Both the position numbers and the translations under genes were made by a program. Source: Stomatobaculum sp. F0698 (GTDB taxonomy: Bacteria > Bacillota > Clostridia > Lachnospirales > Lachnospiraceae). Taken from it: a stretch of 64,000 nt of DNA. The stretch's first letter is position 1. Every line of letters begins with the position of its first letter. Shown here piece after piece: positions 1-7,961 of the stretch. The notes under the pieces were generated by a model. That model ran no database searches, was not told where the DNA came from, and saw only the letters and a program-made list of their open reading frames with translations. The stretch spans positions 1,922,001 to 1,986,000 of the forward strand of contig NZ_CP130060.1 of NCBI RefSeq assembly GCF_030644385.1, written 5' to 3'.

Positions 1-556
<556 letters not shown>

Positions 557-774
557 AAAGTTTGTTCGTTCCGGTCAAAATAACGTTGGTCTTTCTCAGT
601 TATTTTACCCGTTATTACTTGGTTTGGTTCTTTTTTGAAATTCTTTTGGAAGCTCACGAACACATTCGAAAAATGTCCGCAAGCCCTCTGTTTTCACAGA
701 GATTTCAGGGTTGTTTGTACTGTCTGATCTTTGATTTTCAAGGTTCTTGGCCCGCTCACTCGCGGGACTCTCAT

Positions 775-803
775 ATGATATCAGCCTCGCCTAGAACTGT
801 CAA
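775..803 (-). promoter_or_regulatory. rrn operon promoter
   Basis: On the minus strand there is a perfect -35 TTGACA (803-798), a 17-bp spacer and a -10 TATCAT (780-775), about 210 bp upstream of the mature 16S 5' end. An A-tract (828-815) sits just upstream, at about -47 to -60, the place of a distal UP-element subsite. The leader between promoter and 16S holds a small hairpin near 690-705. The A-tract is also the insertion target of the adjacent IS30 element. Confidence 0.8.
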
Positions 804-814
804 CAAGAACTTTG

Positions 815-828
815 CACTTTTTTTATTT
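815..828. repeat. Target-site duplication, left copy of IS30-family element
   Basis: CACTTTTTTTATTT at 815-828 is identical to 1959-1972 and abuts both outer ends of the element. Bases beyond the 14-mer differ, so this is a bounded duplication. Fourteen bp is long for the family, where 2-3 bp is usual, but longer duplications are known for some members such as IS1630. Confidence 0.8.
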
Positions 829-1958
829 GGATGATTGTAAGATGAACTAGGACAATAAAAAAGAGCCGATGACGAACTCGTGGTATGATGAAGCTACCAC
901 ACACCAACACACCAGGAGGTTCGCCATGGCCCAGAACGAGTATACCACAAATAGAAAATATCGCCACCTGACACGCGAAAAGCGTGCACAGATTGAAGTG
1001 CTGCTGCAATTAAAGCTCCCCAAAAGTCGCATCGCGCGCGAAATCGGGATTGCAAGGTCAACTTTATATAATGAACTTGCCAGAGGTACTGTACAGCAGT
1101 TAGGACGGAATCTGGAGCCATACACTCGGTACTTTGGAGATTCGGGACAGCGTGTCTACGAACATCGAAGACGAAATAGTCATTGCCCCATGAAGCTGGT
1201 GAAAGCTAAGAAGTTCGTGTCTTTTGCAGTAAAGCAGATACTGACAAAGCATCTGGCACCTGATACGATTTGCGGTCTTGCCAAAGAAAAGGGCTGTTTC
1301 ACCGAGCTGGTTTGCAGCAAGACACTTTATAACTATATTGAGCGTGGATTGTTAAAAGCTCGAAATATCGATCTCGCGCTAAAGGTCAAACGTAAACAAC
1401 ACCGTAAGGGACATCCGCAGCATAAGCGGCTGTATGGCCTGAGTATTGAAGCTCGCCCCCAAGTAGTCAATCAGCGGGAGGAGTTTGGGCATTGGGAGAT
1501 TGATACCGTGGTCGGTCGAAAGGAGTCACAATCCGTTTTGTTGACACTGGATGAGCGAATCACAAGATTTCGACACATTATAAAGATACCCGGTAGAAGC
1601 ACACAAGCGGTCGAGCAAGGTTTAAAAACGCTCCGAGAGCTATACGGAGAACGATTCAGCCAAGTCTTTCGCTCCATCACAAGTGACAATGGCAGTGAAT
1701 TTGCTTCACTGCCACAGTTGCTTTCCACGATACCCATATACTATGCCCATCCTTACTCCGCCTACGAACGCGGACTGAATGAAAAGCAGAACTCATTGAT
1801 TCGCCGGTTCTTACCAAAAGGGAGTTCTTTTGATGTAGTTACGGATGAGCAGATAAGAGAGATACAGAACTGGATCAATCAACTCCCTCGAAAATCCTTT
1901 CATTACAGTTCGCCGGAGGAATTATTTCAGACTGTCCTACTTGATCTTGCAATCTAGC
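829..1958 (+). mobile_element. IS30-family insertion sequence, complete, 1130 bp
   Basis: The element is bounded by imperfect terminal inverted repeats of about 28 bp (829-856 and 1931-1958). The 25-bp inner part matches at 20 positions, and both repeats carry a GATTG.AAGAT core. It is flanked by identical 14-bp direct repeats. One transposase gene fills it, and the stop codon lies inside the right inverted repeat, which is typical of compact IS30 elements. The ORF is intact, so the copy may still be active. It sits about 11 bp upstream of the -35 of the rRNA promoter, in an A/T tract. Confidence 0.92.
926..1957 (+). CDS. IS30-family transposase
   Basis: The 343-aa protein begins with a helix-turn-helix region (YRHLTREKRAQIEVLL, then SRIAREIGIARSTLYNEL) typical of IS30 transposases. 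It ends with a DDE integrase core: HWEIDTVVGRK supplies the first Asp, TSDNGSEF the second, and NEKQNSLIRRFLPKG the Glu region. The ATG at 926 is chosen over an upstream in-frame ATG because AGGAGG (914-919) precedes it at normal spacing. An extended -10 (TGGTATGAT, 881-889) could drive it. The enzyme would bind the terminal repeats and move the element by a copy-out, circle-intermediate route, as known for the family. Length is usual and no frameshift is seen. Confidence 0.95.
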   Translation: MAQNEYTTNRKYRHLTREKRAQIEVLLQLKLPKSRIAREIGIARSTLYNELARGTVQQLGRNLEPYTRYFGDSGQRVYEHRRRNSHCPMKLVKAKKFVSFAVKQILTKHLAPDTICGLAKEKGCFTELVCSKTLYNYIERGLLKARNIDLALKVKRKQHRKGHPQHKRLYGLSIEARPQVVNQREEFGHWEIDTVVGRKESQSVLLTLDERITRFRHIIKIPGRSTQAVEQGLKTLRELYGERFSQVFRSITSDNGSEFASLPQLLSTIPIYYAHPYSAYERGLNEKQNSLIRRFLPKGSSFDVVTDEQIREIQNWINQLPRKSFHYSSPEELFQTVLLDLAI

Positions 1959-1972
1959 CACTTTTTTTATTT
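1959..1972. repeat. Target-site duplication, right copy of IS30-family element
   Basis: Second copy of the 14-bp sequence found at 815-828, directly abutting the right inverted repeat. It continues into a further T-run on the right, showing that the original target was a long A/T tract. Confidence 0.8.
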
Positions 1973-2559
1973 TTTTGTCCTTCTGCCGAGAACACGATTT
2001 TTGCTGTTTTTTGAGGCGTCCCTCGTTACTGCCGTTTTATCGATATTTTGTATCCCGTTGCTATTCCGATCCTCTCTTTTGCTATCTTTCGAAATTCTGC
2101 TCCGCTGTGACAGCTCCCGGTATTCTCCGCAACTCCAAGCTCTCATTCCCATTCCAATGCTTCCCATACTCCTATCGTATCCCATTCCCTATCGGCCCGC
2201 CTACCCCATCAACCCTCAAACCTCTATCGCTTCTCAACTTCCTATTTCCTCTTATCCCCAGGTGCTTCTGATCCCCCTCCCTCGCTCACATATCTAAATC
2301 ATTCTCATTTCCCATCCTTTTCTTCCGCTGCCTTCTCTTATACCCTATCGCTACTCATCCCTGAATCTCTCTTCCTTTCACTCCCTTCACACCCTATCGC
2401 CTATCGACACTCTCCCCTTCTCTCTTTCCCTGCTTTTTCTAATTGCCCTCAACGCTCTATGTCCCAAACTCTCGAGAGCTTTCCCACTTTCCCGACTCCC
2501 GGAATTTTCTGTCGAAGCCTATCTTCTATATTAGAACAGCTCCTTTCCGCCGCGTCGCC
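1973..2559. other. Pyrimidine-rich intergenic region with repeated CTATCG
   Basis: About 590 bp without a credible gene between the IS and the cysteine desulfurase. The plus strand is strongly C+T-rich. Six CTATCG hexamers occur at 2172, 2189, 2224, 2345, 2394 and 2401. The apparent reading frames are Phe/Ser/Pro-rich products of the skew and lack ribosome-binding sites. Before the IS inserted, this DNA lay directly upstream of the rRNA promoter. Function unknown. Confidence 0.6.
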
Positions 2560-2588
2560 TTGCACCGCTCACAGCCGCATGCTAGAAT
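2560..2588 (+). promoter_or_regulatory. Promoter of cysteine desulfurase-ttcA operon
   Basis: TTGCAC (2560-2565), 17-bp spacer, TAGAAT (2583-2588). The start site would be near 2595, giving a short leader of about 23 nt with GGAGG at 2607-2611 before the ATG at 2618. Confidence 0.65.
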
Positions 2589-2617
2589 GTTTTTCTGTAC
2601 GTTTTTGGAGGTCTTCT

Positions 2618-3730
2618 ATGATTTATCTCGATTACAGCGCAAATACTCCCGCCGACCCGAGGGTTGCAGAGGCGTTTTTCCGCGCAAGTCTCGATTTTCC
2701 CGGCAATCCGAATTCCAAACATCCCGCAGGACAGGCGGCGGCTAACGCACTCAGCGAAAGCCGAAACCGCATCGCGGAATTACTCTCCGTTCTGCCCGAA
2801 GAGCTTATCTTTACTTCCGGCGCAACGGAATCCAATAATCTTGCACTGCTCGGCAGCGTCGCGGCGCGGCGCCATGTCGGTCGCCACATCATCAGCACCG
2901 CGCTTGAACACCCTTCGGTCAGTGCCTGTCTGAGTCACTTGCAGGAAAACGGCTATGAGATCGATCTACTCCCGATTCTTTCAAACGGCCGCATCAATCT
3001 CGAAGCCCTAAACTCTTTGCTCCGGAAGGATACCTGTCTGGTCGCACTCTCCGCGGTCGACAGCGAGCTCGGCACGGTGCAACCGCTTGCGGAGGCCGTC
3101 GAACGGATACGCCGTTTCCCCGACTGCCACTTTCATGTCGACGCAACCCAGGCGATTGGGAAAATAAGTACAGACTTTCGCCTTGCAGACAGCGTGAGCT
3201 TTGCGCCGCACAAGTTTTACGGCCTTATCGGCAGCGGTGTTTTATATAAGAAGAAAGGCATTCCGCTGCTCCCGCAGCTCCATGGCGGTGAAAGCGATTC
3301 TCCTTACCGCAGCGGTACGCCTGCCCTCGCGGAAATCAAAGCGCTGGAATGCGCGCTGGAACTTGCGCTCACCGAGCAGGTCAGCCGAAACGAGGCGGTC
3401 CGCGCACACAATGCCTATCTCCGCACTGCGTTTTCCAAGGAGAAAAAAGTCAGCATCAACAGCCCGGCGGATGCGGTTCCGCACATTCTGAATCTGAGCA
3501 TCGCCGGCAATCGCGGTTCCGCCGTGCAGGCCGCACTTGCCGAGGCGGATATCTGCATCTCGGTGAAATCCGCCTGCTCCTCCGATGCCCTTCCGAGTCG
3601 CGCGGTCTTTGCCGTGAGTCGCTCCCGAAAAAACGCTCTCGCCTCCTTTCGCGTGAGTTTAAGCCACTTGACCACCCGAGAAGAGTTGGACGCTCTCCTA
3701 AGTGCGCTCGCTCCTCTCCTGCATATTTGA
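2618..3730 (+). CDS. Cysteine desulfurase (NifS/IscS-type, class V aminotransferase fold)
   Basis: The 370-aa PLP enzyme converts L-cysteine to alanine and an enzyme-bound persulfide used as sulfur donor. The N-terminus MIYLDYSANTPADPRV is the family hallmark. His98 (LEHPS) would stack on PLP, Lys199 (FAPHKFYG) forms the Schiff base, and Cys320 (SACSS) carries the persulfide. The ATG at 2618 is preceded by GGAGG; the upstream extension of the frame is not family-like. It is followed 11 bp later by a TtcA-type tRNA thiolase, so its likely job is sulfur delivery for tRNA thiolation, though supply to Fe-S assembly is also possible. Assignment to NifS, IscS or another subgroup cannot be made here. 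Confidence 0.93.
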   Translation: MIYLDYSANTPADPRVAEAFFRASLDFPGNPNSKHPAGQAAANALSESRNRIAELLSVLPEELIFTSGATESNNLALLGSVAARRHVGRHIISTALEHPSVSACLSHLQENGYEIDLLPILSNGRINLEALNSLLRKDTCLVALSAVDSELGTVQPLAEAVERIRRFPDCHFHVDATQAIGKISTDFRLADSVSFAPHKFYGLIGSGVLYKKKGIPLLPQLHGGESDSPYRSGTPALAEIKALECALELALTEQVSRNEAVRAHNAYLRTAFSKEKKVSINSPADAVPHILNLSIAGNRGSAVQAALAEADICISVKSACSSDALPSRAVFAVSRSRKNALASFRVSLSHLTTREELDALLSALAPLLHI

Positions 3731-3741
3731 AAGGAGTGCCC

Positions 3742-4596
3742 ATGGCACGAGAACTCTTGCCCTATCAGCTCGCCGAACGGAGCATCATCAAAAAATACAG
3801 AAAGCAACTCTGGAATCCCTTTATTGCCGCCGTAAAACGCTATGAACTCGTAGAGCCTGGCGATAAAATCGCGGTCTGTATTTCCGGCGGCAAAGACTCC
3901 ATGTTGCTTGCCAAGCTTTTCCAGGAACTGCACCGCCACAGCGACGTTCCCTTTGAGGTCATCTACCTCGTCATGGATCCGGGCTACAACGAAATTAACC
4001 GCGCAAAAATCGAGAGCAACGCAAAACTGCTCAACATCCCGATTACTGTTTTCGAGACCGACATCTTTGATGTCGCGAACAATGCCGACGAACACCCCTG
4101 CTATCTCTGTGCGCGCATGCGCCGCGGCCACCTCTACCGCAAGGCCAAAGACCTCGGCTGCAACAAAATCGCACTCGGCCACCACTTAAATGACGTAATC
4201 GAGACCACCGTCATGGCAATGTTCTACAGCTCCCAACTGCAGGGCATGATGCCGAAGCTACACTCACAAAACTTTGAGGGTATGGAACTCATACGTCCGA
4301 TGTACTGCATCCGCGAGGACGATATCATCGCGTGGCGTCGCTACAACGAGCTCTCGTTTATACAATGCGCCTGCCGTTTCACCGAAAACTGCACCATCTG
4401 TGACAATGGGGGCGGCGGCAGCAAGCGCCAGGAGATTAAAATCCTGCTGCGCCACTTAAAACAGAACAATCCGGACATCGAAAAGAGTATTTTCAACGCG
4501 ATTCATGCTGTCTGCACAGAAACCTTCCCGGGTTTCCGCAGAACAGACGGGGATCACAGCTTCCTCGAGGATTACGCGACAAGGCGAGGGGAATAA
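3742..4596 (+). CDS. TtcA/TtuA-family tRNA sulfurtransferase (PP-loop ATPase)
   Basis: The 284-aa protein belongs to the adenine-nucleotide alpha-hydrolase (PP-loop) superfamily. ISGGKDS (residues 47-53) is the ATP-binding PP-loop. Cys120-x-x-Cys123 (CYLC) and a later cysteine group (209, 211, 217, 220) fit the Fe-S cluster ligands and extra cysteines of the TtcA/TtuA family, which adenylate and thiolate a tRNA base (2-thiocytidine 32 in TtcA). GHHLNDVIETTVMAMFY is the conserved central block. Start: ATG at 3742 after AAAGGAG. It is co-transcribed with the cysteine desulfurase (11-bp gap) and followed by a strong terminator. The exact modified base is inferred from family only. Confidence 0.88.
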   Translation: MARELLPYQLAERSIIKKYRKQLWNPFIAAVKRYELVEPGDKIAVCISGGKDSMLLAKLFQELHRHSDVPFEVIYLVMDPGYNEINRAKIESNAKLLNIPITVFETDIFDVANNADEHPCYLCARMRRGHLYRKAKDLGCNKIALGHHLNDVIETTVMAMFYSSQLQGMMPKLHSQNFEGMELIRPMYCIREDDIIAWRRYNELSFIQCACRFTENCTICDNGGGGSKRQEIKILLRHLKQNNPDIEKSIFNAIHAVCTETFPGFRRTDGDHSFLEDYATRRGE

Positions 4597-4630
4597 AATG
4601 CCCCGCCCAAATCTCCCGCTCTCAAACGAA

Positions 4631-4670
4631 AAATCCCCCGTTACGCAAATGTCGTAACGAGGGATTTTTT
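4631..4670. terminator. Rho-independent terminator after ttcA-like gene
   Basis: A 15-bp near-perfect stem (aaatcccccgttacg against cgtaacgagggattt) with a 7-nt loop, followed by T6 on the plus strand. A-rich sequence on the other side could allow weak bidirectional use. Confidence 0.88.
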
Positions 4671-4739
4671 GATGTGTATCGTTTGATTTCCTTTCACTTG
4701 ATTGCTTTTCCCATTGCTTCCGAAATGCCCGACTCTATC

Positions 4740-4769
4740 GCACAAAAAGCCTTGCAATACGGATATAAT
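4740..4769 (+). promoter_or_regulatory. Probable promoter of ABC exporter
   Basis: A perfect -10 TATAAT at 4764-4769. The -35 region (about 4740-4746, gcacaaa) is poor, so the promoter may need an activator. A start near 4776 gives a 60-nt leader carrying two inverted repeats. Confidence 0.5.
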
Positions 4770-4786
4770 GAATGTATCTGAAACAA

Positions 4787-4818
4787 CCCCCTGATTTGGG
4801 GCTTTGCTTCGAAGCAAA
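4787..4818 (+). promoter_or_regulatory. Paired inverted repeats in exporter leader
   Basis: CCCC-ctgattt-GGGG (4787-4801) is followed at once by the perfect 16-bp palindrome TTTGCTTCGAAGCAAA (4803-4818). The palindrome ends two bases before the AAAGGA ribosome-binding site of the ABC exporter. It could be an operator for a dimeric repressor or an RNA hairpin that limits translation. Inference only. Confidence 0.4.
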
Positions 4819-4835
4819 CGAAAGGAACTCCGATC

Positions 4836-6575
4836 ATGTGCAAGAGCAAGAAAATAACTTCAACCGAATGGAGCGCTTCCGCAACGTGCAAATCCGCGCT
4901 GTATGACGGAAACGGGCTGAATTTCCTATTGTCTATACTCGGGATTGCGTGTAAGGCCTCCGCAATGCTTGGTTTCTCCGTTTTCACCCAAAAGGTCATA
5001 GACACCATCTCCGGCGAGCGTAGCAGTACCGTTCCCTATCTGCTTCTCTGCGCTGTAGCCTGTATCGGCTGTCTGCTCACCGGCGCCGTGCTCGAATATA
5101 TCTTTTGGACCGCATTTCGGAGTCGCGCGCTGACACAGTACAGGGCACATGTCTGCGCGAAGATTCTCGGTAAGGACATTGCCGCCTTCCGGCAAGAAAG
5201 TTCCGCAAACTATACCTCTGCAATTTCAAACGACTTGAATCAAATTCGTATGAATTATCTTGAGCAATTGCCTTACGCCGCCGAACTGCTTTTCAGCTTT
5301 ACCGGTACCGTCATTCTGATGCTCCGCTATGATATCAAACTGGCCTTGATTGCCTTTTCGGTTTCATTATTGCCCATCCTGCTCTCTTCCTTCCGCATGA
5401 AGCAGATTGAAGAATGCGAGAGCAACATGGCCCTTGCAAACAGCCGCTTTCTCGGGGCTTTTGCGGAAGTACTGCAAGGCTTTCGTTCCATCAAGAGCGT
5501 AAAGGCGGAACGCGCCGTAGTTCAAAAACTGGAGCACGTCAATGCGGATGCCTCCGCGGCTTTCAGCAGGCGCGAACACGCGGAAATCTCGGTCGCATAC
5601 ATCGCCTCACTGGTCGGTCACCTGGCACAGATTGTATTTTTCTTTGCGGCGCTCTTCCTCGCAAAAAGCGGTGAGGGGATATCCGTCGGCATGATTGTCG
5701 TATTTGTACAGCTCATGCGAAACATCTCTCAGCTTGGCATTAGCATGCCCGAGCTCATGGCCAACATCAAGGCATCTCGGAAACTCATGCAAAACCATGA
5801 CCGTTTTCTTGCGTCACATCGAGCGCAGGGAAGAACTGCCTTGGTCACTTGCTGTGACAGAATCGAAGTAGAGCAAGTTTCCGTTGACTACGGAAACACG
5901 AAAAAGATACTCAGTGATATCTCGTTTTCGCTTCCCGCAAACGGATGTTACGCTATCATAGGCGAAAGCGGAAGCGGGAAGACCAGTCTCTTAAATCTGC
6001 TTGCCGGATCCATGCGAGAATACACCGGGTATATCCGCTATGACGGCTCGGACATCGGAGATATTTCCAATGAAAGCCTTTTCGATTTGATTTCGGTCAT
6101 TCAACAGGAGGTTTTCATCTTCGATGCAAGCATACGCGACAACATCACCATGTTCGGCTCCTGTTCGGAAGAAGAGCTTTACGACGCAATCCGTAAGGCG
6201 GGACTTGCCGCATTGACGGAGCAAAAGGGCTTGGACTATCTCTGCGGCGAAAACGGAAAACTGCTTTCCGGCGGAGAACGGCAGCGCATCGGGATTGCGA
6301 GAAGCATCCTAAAGAAAAACAAGGTACTGCTGCTCGATGAGGCCACTTCCGCACTGGATGCCCGAACCGGATATCAAATCATCGACACCGTCCAAAAGAT
6401 GGAAGCTACAACGCGTGTCGTTGTCACGCACGACATCTACCCCGAACTCATGGAGCGCTTTGACTGCGTGTTTGTCCTGAAGGACGGTCGGGTCGCGGAA
6501 TCCGGCAAGTTCGATGAGCTTCTTGCCCGAAAAGGAGCATGTTGGTCGCTGGTAAACAAGACAACAGCAGCATGA
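4836..6575 (+). CDS. ABC exporter, fused membrane and ATPase domains
   Basis: The 579-aa half-transporter has an N-terminal membrane domain (residues about 25-310, roughly six hydrophobic spans) and a C-terminal ATPase. The ATPase shows Walker A GESGSGKTS (about residue 376), signature LSGGERQRIGIARS (about 476), Walker B VLLLDEATSALD, and the H-loop TTRVVVTHD. It would work as a homodimer exporting a drug, lipid or peptide; no peptidase-C39 domain is present and the substrate is unknown. Start ATG at 4836 with AAAGGA upstream. It stands alone between terminators, and a decayed piece of rpsR follows its stop codon, which suggests the gene arrived or was rearranged by recombination beside rpsR. 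Confidence 0.92.
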   Translation: MCKSKKITSTEWSASATCKSALYDGNGLNFLLSILGIACKASAMLGFSVFTQKVIDTISGERSSTVPYLLLCAVACIGCLLTGAVLEYIFWTAFRSRALTQYRAHVCAKILGKDIAAFRQESSANYTSAISNDLNQIRMNYLEQLPYAAELLFSFTGTVILMLRYDIKLALIAFSVSLLPILLSSFRMKQIEECESNMALANSRFLGAFAEVLQGFRSIKSVKAERAVVQKLEHVNADASAAFSRREHAEISVAYIASLVGHLAQIVFFFAALFLAKSGEGISVGMIVVFVQLMRNISQLGISMPELMANIKASRKLMQNHDRFLASHRAQGRTALVTCCDRIEVEQVSVDYGNTKKILSDISFSLPANGCYAIIGESGSGKTSLLNLLAGSMREYTGYIRYDGSDIGDISNESLFDLISVIQQEVFIFDASIRDNITMFGSCSEEELYDAIRKAGLAALTEQKGLDYLCGENGKLLSGGERQRIGIARSILKKNKVLLLDEATSALDARTGYQIIDTVQKMEATTRVVVTHDIYPELMERFDCVFVLKDGRVAESGKFDELLARKGACWSLVNKTTAA

Positions 6576-6633
6576 TGTGACCTGCTCTCTTGATTGCGAG
6601 TGCGCATACTCTCCGGTGATGCGCAGTTTCCGG
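6575..6633 (-). pseudogene. Remnant of rpsR (S18 3' part)
   Basis: The 59 bp align to the real rpsR at 6727-6787 with 49 matching bases and a 2-base gap that breaks the frame. The minus strand still reads LAIKRA.HI-like residues. An internal block differs from rpsR and creates a perfect 7-bp inverted repeat, tgcgcat (6601-6607) and atgcgca (6619-6625). It lies between the ABC exporter stop codon and the rpsR terminator and is best seen as a duplication scar. Confidence 0.75.
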
Positions 6634-6639
6634 CGGCAC

Positions 6640-6669
6640 AAAAAAGGGAGTTCCCTCACGGGAACTCCC
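6640..6669 (-). terminator. Terminator of rpsF-ssb-rpsR operon
   Basis: A 10-bp stem, gggagttccc against gggaactccc (6646-6669), followed on the minus strand by T6 (complement of 6640-6645). It lies about 30 bp past the rpsR stop codon and probably also blocks readthrough from the convergent ABC exporter. Confidence 0.85.
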
Positions 6670-6698
6670 TTCCGATTTCTCGTATTTCCGCCTGTGGC

Positions 6699-6968
6699 TT
6701 AGTCCACCTGGTACGGAAGCAGAGCAATGTGACGTGCTCTCTTGATTGCGAGCGTAAGCGCTCTCTGGTGACGCGCGCAGTTTCCGGTGATGCGGCGCGG
6801 AAGAATCTTACCTCTCTCGGAGATGTACTTCTTCAGCGTTGCAACATCCTTGTAATCTACCGGCTTTGCGCTCTCAGCACAAAACACACAAACTTTTCTT
6901 CTTCTGCGCATGCCGCCCGGACGTCTGTTTCTCTGTCCTTCCGGTCTGTCACTTCTGTTAAAAGGCAT
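6699..6968 (-). CDS. rpsR: 30S ribosomal protein S18
   Basis: The 89-aa basic protein shows the S18 core: [39 protein letters not shown] and [17 protein letters not shown]18 binds S6 and the platform of the 30S subunit. An extra N-terminal arm ([15 protein letters not shown]) is usual in clostridia. It is last in rpsF-ssb-rpsR, 20 bp after ssb, with its own terminator. Its 3' end is duplicated in decayed form just downstream. Confidence 0.98.
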   Translation of the reverse strand: MPFNRSDRPEGQRNRRPGGMRRRRKVCVFCAESAKPVDYKDVATLKKYISERGKILPRRITGNCARHQRALTLAIKRARHIALLPYQVD

Positions 6969-6988
6969 AACCTTGTCCCCCTATCTGA

Positions 6989-7465
6989 TTAATTGAACGG
7001 CAGTCCTTCGTCTTCGACGCCGTCCGGGATATTCATGAATCCCTCGGTGCTGGCACTCTGCGGGCTCGGTCTTCTCTCCTCCGCATAGCCTGTCTGTGCG
7101 GCGCTGTTATAATTTCCGCTTCCGCCGTTGCCAGCGCCCTTGCTGTCGGCGAATTCCTGATCTTCCAATATCACTTCGGTTGTATAAACTTTCTGCCCTT
7201 CACGGTTCGTGTAGCTTCCGGTCTGAATCCGTCCGGACACCAGCACGCGCATTCCCTGACGGAAATACTTCTCCGCGAACTCTGCTGCGCGGTCAAATGC
7301 GACACAGGGGATGAAATCCGCCGTCTGCTCGCCGTTGCCGTTCCCACGTCTGCCTCTGCGGTCCACCGCAAGGGTGTAACGCGCAATCGCCATGGACTTT
7401 TCGCCGCTCGAATAGCGAACTTCCGGATCTCTCGTCAGTCTTCCCATCAAAACGACTTTGTTCAT
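6989..7465 (-). CDS. ssb: Single-stranded DNA-binding protein
   Basis: The 158-aa protein has an N-terminal OB-fold (residues 1-105): MNKVVLMGRLTRDPEVRYS, then FIPCVAFDRAAEFAEKYFRQG and VSGRIQTGSYTNREGQKVY. A Gly/Asn/Ser-rich flexible linker and an acidic tail ending DEGLPFN follow; the tail recruits repair and replication partners. It coats single-stranded DNA as a tetramer. Its place between rpsF and rpsR is the classic bacterial arrangement. Confidence 0.97.
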   Translation of the reverse strand: MNKVVLMGRLTRDPEVRYSSGEKSMAIARYTLAVDRRGRRGNGNGEQTADFIPCVAFDRAAEFAEKYFRQGMRVLVSGRIQTGSYTNREGQKVYTTEVILEDQEFADSKGAGNGGSGNYNSAAQTGYAEERRPSPQSASTEGFMNIPDGVEDEGLPFN

Positions 7466-7483
7466 ACAATCACTCTTTCTGAA

Positions 7484-7798
7484 TTATTCTGCCTGTGCGG
7501 GCTGCTCGACAGTTTCGTCTCTGACGATCAGATATCTCACGACCGGCTCGAAAATGCGAAGGCTTGCTTCCAGCTCGTTCGGCGTGGACGCATCCTCGGA
7601 CTCGAACTTGATGAAGTAGTAGAAGCCTTCCTTCATCTTCTGGATGTCGTAAGCAAATCTCTTCTTACCCCAGTCGTCGACGTTCGTCACAGTGCCGTTG
7701 AAGCGGGTGATGTAACCCTGCGCCTTCTCAAGCGCAGCCACCTTCTCTTCTTCTTCGAGCTTTCCGTTCAGAACAAGCGTCAATTCGTATTTGTTCAT
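7484..7798 (-). CDS. rpsF: 30S ribosomal protein S6
   Basis: The 104-aa protein starts MNKYELTLVLNGKLEEEE and contains KKRFAYDIQKMKEGFYYF, matching S6. It forms a heterodimer with S18 on the 30S platform. It is first in the operon, with AGGAGG upstream of ATG 7798. The leader may carry the S6:S18 autoregulatory site. Confidence 0.97.
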   Translation of the reverse strand: MNKYELTLVLNGKLEEEEKVAALEKAQGYITRFNGTVTNVDDWGKKRFAYDIQKMKEGFYYFIKFESEDASTPNELEASLRIFEPVVRYLIVRDETVEQPAQAE

Positions 7799-7864
7799 TT
7801 CGCTCTTCCTCCTTTTGGTCTCCGGCCTCCGGTCACGTCCGGAAGCAAGGATATAATGTCACGG
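7799..7864 (-). promoter_or_regulatory. rpsF mRNA leader, possible S6:S18 binding element
   Basis: The about 65-nt leader contains a stem TCCGG-acgtga-CCGGA followed by GGCCGG and the ribosome-binding site. rpsF leaders in many bacteria hold an S6:S18-binding hairpin for feedback control. The position and CCG-rich content fit, but the consensus cannot be confirmed by eye. Confidence 0.35.
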
Positions 7865-7870
7865 TGTCTT

Positions 7871-7899
7871 ATTCTACCCGATTTCACACGGTTTTGCAA
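7871..7899 (-). promoter_or_regulatory. Promoter of rpsF-ssb-rpsR
   Basis: On the minus strand: TTGCAA (7899-7894), 17-bp spacer, TAGAAT (7876-7871), giving a start near 7864. Confidence 0.7.
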
Positions 7900-7961
7900 G
7901 CGCAAATGTCCCGAAAGTCGCGCAGTTTCGCGCCTTTGTGAGCCTTCTCGTGTGCCTTGCT

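Noticed and set aside
1941..2297. Phe/Ser/Pro-rich open frames in the pyrimidine-rich region
   Set aside because: Composition artefact of C+T skew; starts lie within the IS end, and there is no ribosome-binding site.
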